Shown here piece after piece: positions 46,560 to 56,025 of a stretch of DNA of 64,000 nt. The position numbers were made by a program, and so were the translations under genes. Source of the stretch: Akebia trifoliata (taxonomy: Eukaryota; Streptophyta; Magnoliopsida; Ranunculales; Lardizabalaceae); contig CM030715.1 of NCBI GenBank assembly GCA_017979445.1, forward strand, positions 8,920,187-8,984,186, written 5' to 3'. The stretch's first letter is position 1. Every line of letters begins with the position of its first letter. The notes beneath the pieces are model-generated. The model did not search any database, was not told the origin of the DNA, and was given only the letters and a program-made list of their open reading frames with translations.

Positions 46560-47752
46560 TGATAAGTATTTTCAAACACTCAATTATACACACATTTTTC
46601 GGATATTTATCTTGATTTTTGTACCTATTTATCCATATTAAGATAATAATCATGATAAGCCTCAAATCACCACGTTGCATGTTAATTAGGTTTAATTATA
46701 TATAAATAAATTCATTTACTAGATAAATCTAATTACGTGTGTTTCTTGTGCAGAAAATCAACAAATTGGAATCAAAATCTCAAGACAAAAGCATTTGGGC
46801 CCACTTTGGAATGCCCTAATCCTTAACTCATATTATCCTCTTTTGTCTTTTTGTGCAAAGAAAAGTGGAGGTTACTTTTAGACTCTTCTACACACATTTT
46901 ATCTATAAATAGAGCCTTCATTTCTAGAGAAAGGCCCCCATCTTGGTTCTCTTATCCAAGACTCCTTTAATCTAAGGCTCTTAGCCTATTCTCTTATTTT
47001 TTGTATTTTCATTTTCTAGTTTTTTTTTTTTGGTTAAATAGTCTTGTAAGAAGTAGAAGAAGAAGAAGTTGTAATTTTCTCCATGAAATGAAGAAAAGTT
47101 ATTTCATCTCTTATCTTCCCTCTCTTGCAATGACATTAGGCTAAGTTCCCCTCCATTGGAGAGTGGAAAAGCCTAGAGCAAGTTCTTGTGTTATTTCTAA
47201 GTTTATGCCTTTCTTTTATTTAAAATGCTTATGAATTCTCTTTAAGTTTCTTGCACCTTTTATTCTTAATATAGATACTTTATGCTTATATTAGATCAAG
47301 ATGAAGTATGCTTAAATTAGATAATTGGTAGTAAGAAGTTTTCAAAGAATTCTACTTTATTTTTGTTCCCTTATTTCATTTTATTTGCAAAACTTTCCGA
47401 TCTAAGGAGCTAACACCAAGCCCTTATGATTGAGTTATAAAAAGGCTAGAGACTAGGAATTGCTCATTAACATGTTTTAGGTAGATCCACCTCCAATGGT
47501 ATTTTAATTCATAAGTTTACTTACTTTTGATTTCATTTATTTTAGTTATTTTCTAGCAATTTTACATCTTCTTATAAGTTCAAAAATACAAAGAAAAACT
47601 GTTTTAATTCCTTTTAGTTAATTTGGATTTTATCTTCTTAGCTTAGTTCTATTCTTCCTTTCTCTTGGGTTCGATCCCCTACTTGCCCCACAAGTAAGGT
47701 AAAAGTAAGATTATTATTAACTCCGGTGAGAAGAACAACGATAGTCTCATCA
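46560..47752 (+). repeat. Element H 3' LTR, 1193 bp
   Basis: Colinear with 37299-38491 without length change; ends GTCTCATCA followed by the duplication CTTAC. Confidence 0.95.
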
Positions 47753-47757
47753 CTTAC
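47753..47757. repeat. Target-site duplication CTTAC, right copy
   Basis: Identical to 37294-37298. Confidence 0.92.
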
Positions 47758-48316
47758 CGTAGCTTTGCAAAAACTGTTGAAGAAAGGGTTGCTTACCCCG
47801 ATTCAACCCCGACCTTTACCAAATCCCTTGCCAGCCGGACACAACCCCAACTTATTTTGTGAATTTTATCAAAATCCTGACCATCACAGGGATCGTTGTA
47901 TCACCCTGCGCCATGCCATTCAAAACCTTATTGATAACAAAAAGATCACGATCCTTAGCCGACCAAATGTCACCACTAATCCACTACCTACCTATCAACC
48001 TCCACCAACCCTAAATATGGTTTCTCATACCTCATTGCCATTCGATCCCATCTCTCTTATCCATCCAATCCAGGTCAAACCGCCTAGTTACCCCATTGTC
48101 GGGATAGCTTTCACTGATGAGGTTTTCACTACGAACTATGAATCATTTGATCTAACCTCGGATGACACATATTGTTTATCCCCGCCTCGTTACGATAGTC
48201 CCGCGTTCACTAGTTACTTGTTGGCCCAAATGAATCTGAAAAGTCCTGTACCTTTGACAGACGAAGATTCATACTTGTTGACTGAGGAAGATGAGCCTTT
48301 CCCCCTTTCCTTGTGA
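47758..48316 (+). pseudogene. gag of element G, second part
   Basis: The frame resumes after Athila with LQKLLKKGLLTPIQPRPLPN and the zinc knuckle CEFYQNPDHHRDRC (C-x2-Y-x4-H-x4-C; E has His at the Tyr position), then LRHAIQNLIDNKK and a Pro/Ser/Asp-rich tail to TGA at 48314-48316. The protease frame (VRHMTRGGRVFKP, from about 48300) overlaps in another frame, so either a small indel or a frame change separates gag from pro. Confidence 0.85.
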
Positions 48317-49640
48317 TGAAGTTAGACATATGACTCGAGGGGGAAGAGTTTTTAAGCCACAAGAACTCTGTGTTGATAATCCTGTAGCCCTGGCAAGAAA
48401 AGAAGGAGAAGATCCCATTAAGGAAAGCATCGAAGAAGATAACTCCGTGATCAAACAGTTGAAAAAATCAGGGGCCAATATCTCAGTATGGGGTTTACTC
48501 ATGGCTTCCACTGCTCATAGGGAGGCTGTTCTCAAAGCACTAAACACAGCCTAAGTCTCCCTTGATACTTCTCCAGATCAGCTGGCCGGTATAGTAAGGG
48601 CAACTTACGTGGAGAATATCCTATCCTTTTCAGACTCAGATTTCTCAAAAGAAGGGGCAAGCCACACTAAGCCGTTGCACATTACAGTTGACTGTAACGG
48701 AATGAGGGTACCTCTAGTTTTGATTGATAACGGGAGTGCACTGAACGTTTGCCCGCTGAAAACGGCTACTTGTCTCAGATTTAAGGCTGAAGATCTCAAA
48801 CCTACTAATCAAGGTGTTAGAGCCTATGATAACACCAAGAGGGATGTACTGGGAATTTTGCACCTTCGACTGTCCACAGGCATAGCTGAATTTCCTGTGG
48901 AATTTCAGGTTATTGACATCCAGTCTTCTTTCAATTTACTGTTAGGGAGACCATGGTTACACCAAATCAAAGCCATCCCTTCTACGCTACACCAGAAGGT
49001 CAAGTTTATCAAGGATGGGCTAGTGATTACTCTTCATGGAGATGTTGGAATTGTAGGGATTATGAATAATACTGAGGCTAAGGATGAGCCGTTGCTTGAG
49101 ATTCAACCAGAACAACAGGGAGTAGAGCTCAGTGGGTTCGAATTTGAGAAGATATGCTCAGTCCAATGGGATCAAGCCATGAAAGAATATTTTCCAATGG
49201 AAAATACCTCTAATTGCTACATGGCTAATATATTCAAGAAAATGAGATTCTTCCCTGGTATGGGCTTAGGTCGCAAGCAGCAAGGTATTAAGGAGGCACC
49301 AGTGATTAAAGAGGCCATCGGCACATTCGGACTAGGATATAAGCCTACTAAGGAAGATTGAGCCCAATACTGGAAGACAAAATGGGATAAGGCCATTGCT
49401 AAAAGGCAAAGGCGTATCACAAATCTCATTAAAATGAAGCCCTATCGAAAGACCCTCAATGGTTATTTTGTGAAAGAAGGAGAAGACTTCCGCTACTGTG
49501 GGTTCCTAGAGCCGTTCATTGATCACATCACAGGTACTCGTCTGCCGGGGTTTGAAATCTTCTTTGGCATGGAATGGCCTGAGAAGGAAGCAAGCGCGAA
49601 AGTTCAAGAGGAGAAAGTTGAAGACTGGTAGCTCGATCTG
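48291..49640 (+). pseudogene. Protease and G-patch region of element G
   Basis: Begins with VRHMTRGGRVFKP, then SVWGLLMASTAHREAVLKAL, a stop at 48552-48554, and the aspartic protease at 48609-49000: LHITVDCNGMRVPLVLIDNG with the DNG motif, SALNVCPL, VRAYDNTKRDVLG and SSFNLLLGRPWLHQIKA. A G-patch-like motif FFPGMGLGRKQQGIKEA lies near 49250-49300. Stops at 49359-49361 and 49629-49631 follow, with linker matches between. In Ogre the region between pro and RT is known to hold a spliced intron; I see no clear splice pair here. Confidence 0.85.
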
Positions 49641-49688
49641 GACTCCCTCAACATCGATCAGCTATTCATTGAAGACCATAGTATTTTA

Positions 49689-50303
49689 GTGTTGTCAGTT
49701 GAGAAAGGGATCCCAAATCCTCAGTCTGTAATCAAACCCATTGTTGGGTCTCTATCAAATTACCATGTAATCAGTCCTGTGTTGCATGTCAAGGCTGGGT
49801 CTGTCGGTCCCATTAGTCCTGTTCAGTCTGACATGCCAGTCGAGTCCTTTATTTCTGTTGAGTCAAATAAGTTAGTTGTTTCTGCTGAGTCTATTATTTC
49901 TAGTGAGTCTGTTTTTCTTGCTGAGTCAAGTGAGTCTGTCAAGTCTGCAATGAGTCCTGCTACCCCATCTCTTTTTAATGAAATGAAAGAAATTTTTGAT
50001 TACCCCGAGCGCAATAATAATTTAACTAATAATCTGACTTCGGAGGGAGAATCTTCTGATGAAGAACCTCCCCCTGAAATAATCAAATTTCTTGAACAAG
50101 AAGAGGAACGTTGGGCTCAACCTCTAATAGAGGAAGTAGAGGTTATCAACCTCGGAACAAAAGAAAGTCCTCAAGAAATTCGGATAGGGGTCACTTTATC
50201 TCCCGATGAACGCAAAGGGATAGTAGACTTGCTCAGAGAGTTCAAAGACGTGTTCGCGTGGTCTTACGAGGATATGCTGGGGGTAAGCACAGATATTGTC
50301 TAA
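49689..50303 (+). pseudogene. Pro-RT linker of element G
   Basis: Open 204 codons: a Ser/Val/Glu-rich low-complexity stretch with repeated SVESN/SAESI/SSESV units (49840-49960), an acidic segment, then INLGTKESPQEIRIGVTLSP and LREFKDVFAWSYEDM, the conserved leader immediately ahead of RT. It ends in TAA at 50301-50303, in frame with HRIPLYPDARLIKQKL of the RT. Confidence 0.8.
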
Positions 50304-51530
50304 CATCGGATTCCGTTATATCCTGATGCTCGACTAATCAAACAGAAACTTCGATGTATGAAGCCGGAATGGACTTTGAAAATCAAAGAAGAAGTTACGA
50401 AGCAGATTAACGTTGGATTTTTGGAAGTAGTAGAATACCCTGAGTGGATTGCCAATGTCGTCCCGATGCCGAAAAAGGATGGAAAAGTTAGAATGTGTGT
50501 GGATTTTATAGACTTAAACAAAGCAAGCCTAAAGGATAGTTTCCCTTTACCACACATAGATGTTCTAGTGGATAGTACAGCAGGGCACGCTTTGTTGTCC
50601 TTCATGGATGGATTTTCAGGGTACAATCAGATAAAAATGGATCCTCGAGATATGCAAAAAACGTCGTTCATCACACAATGGGAGACCTTCTGCTACAAGG
50701 TCATGCCTTTTGATTTGAAGAATTCTAGAGCCACCTATCAAAGAGCAGCCACGACTTTACTACATGACATGATACACAAGGAGGTCGAAGTCTATGTAGA
50801 TGATATGATAGTCAAATCCAAAGAACGACTAGGGCATGTTACTGCGTTAGAAAAGTTTCTCACAAGGATTCAAAAGTACCAACTCCGCCTCAACCCACAG
50901 AAATGTGTATTCGGAGTAACTTCTGGAAAGCTGTTGGGATTTGTGGTCAGTCAGAGAGGGATCGAAGTAGATCCTGTAAAGATTAAAGCTATCCAAGAGA
51001 TGCCACCGCCCGAGACTGAAAAGCAGATTCGAAGTTTTCTAGGCAGAATCCAGTATGTTAGCAGATTCATCGCTCAACTCACTAACGTCTGCGAACCTAT
51101 TTTCAAGCTTCTAAAAAAGAATGAACCAATAGTTTGGAATGAGCAATGTCAAAAGGCTTTCGACCAAGTCAAGGAGTATCTCTTAAACCCGCCTATTTTG
51201 GTTCCACCCACACCGGGAGAATCACTTCTTCTTTATCTGTCAGTCACAGAAGAAGCTATGGGATGCATGCTTGCACAGTATGACAAAGATACTCGTAAAA
51301 AAAGGGCCATCTACTACATCAGCAAGAAGATGTTAGAGTATGAACGAAAATATTCGACTCTCGAAAAAACTTGCTTAGCATTGGTATGGGCTACTCAGAG
51401 ACTCCGGCATTATATGCTGTCTCATTCAATTATCCTATTATCTCGGAGGGATCCTCTCAAGTATCTTTTTGAGAAACCGGCGTTGATAGGGAGAACTGCG
51501 CGATGGTTGTTGTTGCTATCATAGTTTGAC
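50304..51530 (+). pseudogene. Reverse transcriptase and first RNase H of element G
   Basis: After the stop the frame is open for 388 codons: RT blocks MPKKDGKVRMCVDFIDLNKA, FPLPHIDVLVDSTAGH, SFMDGFSGYNQIKM and MPFDLKNSRATYQR, and the catalytic YVDDMIVKS near 50795. The thumb/connection (LRLNPQKCVFGVTSGKLLGF, IRSFLGRIQYVSRFI) leads to the first RNase H, LYLSVTEEAMGCMLAQ, with Ser for the first catalytic Asp as usual in the Tat lineage, where this domain is degenerate. A TAG at 51522-51524 breaks the frame just before FDITHVTQKSIKG. Confidence 0.9.
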
Positions 51531-52090
51531 ATCACGCATGTTACACAGAAATCCATCAAGGGGAGAGCTGTAGCAGAATACTTGGCAGATCACCCTGTAG
51601 TAGAAGGAATAAGGCCTGTCGATCAATTCCCTGATGAGAACATCTTGCACGTTAAAGAAGAACCGCAGAACCAAACATGGCAGTTATACTTTGATGGAGC
51701 CGCCAATCAAAATGGGTATGGAATAGGGGCAGTCCTGTTTTCTCCGGAAGGGTGCCATATTCCTATCGCTATTAAATTAGCATTTTCGAACACTAATAAC
51801 ACGGCTGAATATGAGGCGTGCATCGCGGGGCTCGAAGCTGCTTTGAACCTGGGCATTTCAGAAATTGAAGTTTTTGGGGATTCGGCCTTGGTCATACATC
51901 AGTCATTGAAAGAATGGAAAACTAGGGATGAAAAGTTGAAACCTTATCATGAGTATTTGTTAAACTTAGTCAGTAAGTTTAAATCTATCCTGTTCCAGCA
52001 CTTGTTAAGGGAGGATAACAGATTTACTGACTCCTTAGCAACTTTATCTTCAATGATTCATTTACCCCTTAGCATGGAATTGAGGCCAAT
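51525..52090 (+). pseudogene. Second, archaeal-type RNase H of element G
   Basis: WQLYFDGAANQNGYGIGAVL, NTAEYEACIAGLEAALNLGI, VFGDSALVIHQ and NRFTDSLATLSSM carry the four acidic residues of an active RNase H (D, E, D, D). This extra domain, related to archaeal/bacterial-like RNases H, is specific to the Tat lineage and is thought to replace the worn-out first domain in removing template RNA. Confidence 0.88.
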
Positions 52091-53410
52091 CACTGTTGAA
52101 GTCAAAGACAAACCCGCATACTGCCATCAGATCAACATTGCTACTCGACTACCCAATGGAAAGCCATGGTACACAGATATAAAGAGAGTATTGGAAAAAC
52201 AAGAATTCCCGGAAGAAGCATCAAGGAAGGAACGACAAACCCTACTGAGATTAGCATCTCAATTCATCCTGTGCGCAGGAAGCTTATACAAAAGGTCTTA
52301 TGATGGGATCCATTTGTCGTGTGTTGATGAAGATCAAGCTGAACAGATAATGATTGAACTACATTCAGGAGAATGTGGCCCTCAAATGAGCGGGAAAATG
52401 TTAGCTAAGAAGATTATGAGACAGGGATACTATTGGCCCACGATGGAAACGATTGTCATCACATGGTCAAAACCTGTCATAAGTGCCAAATACATGCGAA
52501 CCTTATACATGTGCCGCCATCTCAATTAGTGGGTCTGACTTCACCATGGCCATTCTCAGTCTGGGGAATTAACATTATTGGTAAAATATCACCTAAGGCA
52601 TCAAACGGGCATGAATACATTTTGGTTGCCATCGATTATTTTACCAAATGGGTCGAAGCTGCCTCTTATGCTGTCCTCACTGCGTCTCGAGTTGCAAAGT
52701 TTATTCAAATGAACATCATCAGTCGATACGGGGTACCTTTGGAGCTGATCTCTTATAACGGGTCACACTTCAAAGCTGAGGTTATCAAATTGTGTTCAAA
52801 GTTCAAAATCTCACACCATAAATCATCTCCTTACCGCCCTTAGACTAATGGAGCAGTCGAAGTAGCTAATAAGAATATTAAGACTATCCTCAGGAAAATG
52901 TGTCAATCACATCGAGATTGGTCAGAAAAACTGCCATTTGCATTATGGGCATATCGAACCTCAATTCGATCCTCCACTGGAACTACTCCCTACTCCTTAG
53001 TGTATGGAATGGAAGCAGTCTTGTCAGTTGAAATGGAGATTCCGTCTCTCAGGGTCTTGTTAGAAAGGCAGTTGTCAGAAGCAGATTGGGTTCGTCAACT
53101 GTATGAAGAGTTGAATTTGATCGAGGAAAAATGACTAAGAGCGTTGTATCACGTGCAAGCTTATCAAAGAAGAGTCGCCCATGCGTTTGACAAGAAAATC
53201 AAGGCCCGTCACTTACAAGTCGGGGATTTAGTACTCAAAGAGAACAGGGCACCTATTTTTGATCCTAGGGGGAAGTTCAAACCAAATTGGGGAGGTCTGT
53301 TCATCGTCAAGGAAATATTACCAGGAAAAGCTGTCAGACTTCAAGATCATGATGGAATCGAATTATCAGAACCAACCAACCTTGACCAAATCAAACTGTA
53401 CTACATTTAA
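52091..53410 (+). pseudogene. Integrase of element G, two catalytic residues lost
   Basis: HHCC region: LHSGECGPQMSGKMLAKKIM, YYWPTME, then a frameshift near 52450 to MVKTCHKCQIHANLIHVPPS. The core reads VWGINIIGKI, where the first catalytic Asp is Asn, and LELISYNGSHF, where the second Asp is Tyr; the Glu in NGAVEVANKNIK is kept. Stops lie at 52841-52843 and 53132-53134. The C-terminal part (LQVGDLVLKENRAPIFDPRG, FIVKEILPGKAVRL, EPTNLDQIKLYYI) ends at TAA 53408-53410. The enzyme would be dead even without the stops. Confidence 0.88.
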
Positions 53411-53916
53411 GGAGCCCATCTTTGGCCGAATAAAACCTCATATTACCTAGTTACCCAGTTCAACATATCCTTTCTCAACCCCTTTGCAGCCTTTTCAAAA
53501 AGAAAAATTATGCCTTTTTCTTTCTCAGCCCGATCACCTAACCTAGGGGAGGGAAGCTTCGAACTACGTTTTGGTCTGATCCCAAAATTCTGGGGTACGT
53601 AGGCAACCTGAGAAATTACTTCAGGCCCGACCACATCAAAATAAAAATCTATATTTCCCACACAATAAAAAAGATCAAGAAAAAATTCAAAAGAAATATC
53701 ATCCAAAATGGGGAAGAAAATTTAAAGAAAAAGAAATAATTTAAAAGAAATAAATGCCACACAAGGGGCATTTGGGTTTTTGAGCCTCAAAATCACCTTC
53801 TTTTTATACCCAGTCCTAGGCTTACGTATAAAAGTCCTCCTAAGTACCGTACGAAAAGTCAAGGAATTAGCAAAGCATGATTAGATAGTAACTATAGAAA
53901 ATCAAAAAAAAAATGA
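53411..53916 (+). other. Element G post-pol trailer
   Basis: No ORF of note. The GGTCTGATCCCAAAATTCTG and ACTTCAGGCCCGACCA block (53570-53635) is shared with A/D (20860-20770). The first internal AAGGGGCAT motif is at 53763-53770. Confidence 0.65.
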
Positions 53917-54144
53917 TGAAGCCTGCTAAGTTGAAAACCCGAAAAGGGCGGCTTAGGCAAAAATTAAGGCAAGCTCGTAAAGTTGAAAATCTGAAAGGAC
54001 AACTTTGGCAACAATTAGAGCTGAGAAAAAAAGAAGAAAAAACTCGCTAGATCGAAAACCTGAAAAGGCGATCTAGGCAAAAGCTAGAGCAAGCTCGATA
54101 GATTGAAAACCTGAAAAGGCGATCTAGGCAAAAGTTAGAGCAAC
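53917..54144 (+). repeat. Four-unit stem-loop repeat with changing stems
   Basis: Four copies of a unit of about 50-65 bp built around TTGAAAACC(C/T)GAAAAGG followed by GGCAAAA.TTA. Each carries an inverted repeat around that core: CTAAG/CTTAG, AAAGTTG/CAACTTT, CTAGATCG/CGATCTAG, and TAGATTG/CGATCTA (one G-T pair). Stem sequences differ between copies while pairing is kept. Confidence 0.75.
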
Positions 54145-54458
54145 AAAGAAAAACAGAAGAAAATCCCAAGCTGGGAACGATCCGAGCTGAAACATCAGAA
54201 GTTCGAATAATCAAGTTCAATACTTAGCTTAAACCAGGCATAGACTCAGAAGCCACAAGTATCTTGTCTACGATCGATTTGAAAATTCTTACTTTCCCAA
54301 GTGAACCAAGGGAGATAAGGGTGAATTCTATGATGAATCTCGAAAGAAAATAATTTTGTTATCTTGAGCCTGACTCAAAATCTTCAATAAAAGTAATCAA
54401 AATTAAAAGTTGAGTCTTTATTGCGCTTGTGGTAATCAAATATTTCAAACCTTCATAC

Positions 54459-54590
54459 AAGGGGCATTTTCTTTCTTCTTTAATGTAACCTTTCCCCCTT
54501 ATACTAGGGGCATTTTTTATTTTTATTTTTTTCATAGTGTGTTCAATTATCTTCAATGCCACGTACATTGTGAATCTAGGGGCATTTTAT
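54459..54590 (+). repeat. PPT-like motif repeats
   Basis: ACAAGGGGCATTTT (54458-54471), CTAGGGGCATTTTT (54504-54517) and CTAGGGGCATTTTA (54576-54589) resemble the true PPT junction AGAGGGGCATC at 56015-56025, at spacings of 46 and 72 bp. Confidence 0.6.
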
Positions 54591-54940
54591 CTTTGAGCAA
54601 TGTTAATCCTAAAAAAATAATAGGAACTCCAAATTTAAGGTTACCCTCTTGATAACAGTTTTTCGAAAAACTCTTGAGGTTCAAAAGAAATAAAAACTCA
54701 AGTTTTAAATTCATAAAACTTTTTGATAAATCCTTGAGGTTCAAACAAAAGCATTTTGGATCTCACAAAGGAGATATGACATTCTTTCGTTCTCCAGATT
54801 CTTTTCCAGATCCAATTATTCTTGGAATCGATCATTTCTCTTCCAGATTTATTATCTTCCAGATTTATGCGATTCATTCTAATCAGTCTTCTCCAAATTC
54901 ATTCATTCTTTTCCAAAATTTCTTCATTCCTTTGTCAGTT

Positions 54941-55712
54941 TTTCTTAGTTGTTGCCAAGGGTTATCTTGGATTTTGCTCAGTTGCTGCCAAGGGTTAACT
55001 TGGATTTTGCTCAGTTTCCGCCAAGGGTTATCTTGGATTTTGCTCAGATGCCGCCAAGGGTTAACTTGGATTTTGCTCAGTTGCCGCCAAGGGTTATCTT
55101 GGATTTTGCTTAGCTACCGCCAAGGGTTAACTTGGATTTTGCTCAGTTGCCGCCAAGGGTTATCTTGGATTTTGCTCAGTTGCTGTCAAGAGTTATCTTG
55201 GATTTTGCTCAGTTTCCGTCAAGGGTTATCTTGGATTTTGCTCAATTTCTGCCAAGGGTTATATTGGATTTTGCTTAGTTGCCGTCAAGGGTTATATTGG
55301 ATTTTCCTCAATTTCCGCCAAGGGTTATCTTGGATTTTGCTCAGTTGCCGCCAAGGGTTATCTTGGATTTTGCTCAGTTGTCGTTAAGGGTTATCTTGGA
55401 TTTTGCTCAGATGTCGCCAAGGGTTATCTTGGATTTTGCTTAGTTTTCGCTAAAGGTTATCTTGGATTTTGCTCAATTGCCGCCAAGGATTATCTTGGAT
55501 TTTGCTCAGATGCCGCCAAGGGTTATCTTGGATTTTGCTCAGTTTTCGCCAAGGGTTATCTTGGATTTTGCTTAGATGCCGCCAAGGGTTATCTTGGATT
55601 TTGCTCAATTTCTGCCATGGGTTATCTTGGATTTTGCTCAGATGCCACCAAGGGTTATCTTGGATTTTGCTCAGATGCCACCAAGGGTCATCTTGGATTA
55701 TGCTCAGATTTT
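54941..55712 (+). repeat. 33-bp tandem array, about 23 copies
   Basis: The unit GCCGCCAAGGGTTATCTTGG + ATTTTGCTCAGTT repeats about 23 times with few indels; each copy contains CCAAG..CTTGG, a perfect 5-bp inverted repeat with loop GGTTAT. Because 33 is a multiple of three, long ORFs arise by chance (QGLSWILLSCR repeats). It lies in the 3' untranslated region of G, where Ogre-like elements carry hypervariable tandem repeats. Confidence 0.93.
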
Positions 55713-56010
55713 ACTTAGTTCCAACTTAAACTCTTTGAAATTTATCACAGATTTTAAATCACACACTTGCACAGTTGTTACATTAGTCAGGGAGAATTCT
55801 TTAAAATTCAAGGATCTGACACTGTCAGTGAGAGTTTGCGCTCAAGGACCTGACAACCTTTTGATTCGGGGAGAGTTTTACCCTCAAGGATCCGAACACC
55901 CTGACGAATTGCTAAATCAGGCTCCAAAATGAACTGTCACTAGCTTTGGCATTCAGATATCGCACTATCTACCAAAATAGATTTGCTATCTAGTTTGCTT
56001 CAACCCTCTG

Positions 56011-56025
56011 CCAAAGAGGGGCATC
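56011..56025 (+). promoter_or_regulatory. Element G polypurine tract
   Basis: CCAAAGAGGGGCATC immediately before the LTR start TGTAGACACC. Confidence 0.85.

Larger units (their letters stand above)
37299..47752 (+). mobile_element. Element H: Athila-lineage Ty3/gypsy element, 10,454 bp
   Basis: Two LTRs of exactly 1193 bp begin TGAT and end CATCA, with CTTAC on both sides, an Athila-type PBS and a PPT. Gag, protease, RT, RNase H and integrase read in the Athila order. There is no env-like ORF in the 1.26 kb after integrase. By eye the LTRs differ at about 14 sites (1.2%), mostly transitions, making this the youngest dated insertion here. Stops and frameshifts in every ORF show it is already inactive. 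Confidence 0.95.

Noticed and set aside
54941..55712. Regular 33-bp repeats as a possible CRISPR array
   Set aside because: Units are directly adjacent without unique spacers, and the setting is a plant retrotransposon.
54674..55932. Long ORFs with QGLSWILLSCR repeats as a repeat protein
   Set aside because: They exist only because the 33-bp unit keeps frame; all three frames are partly open and no start or domain supports translation.
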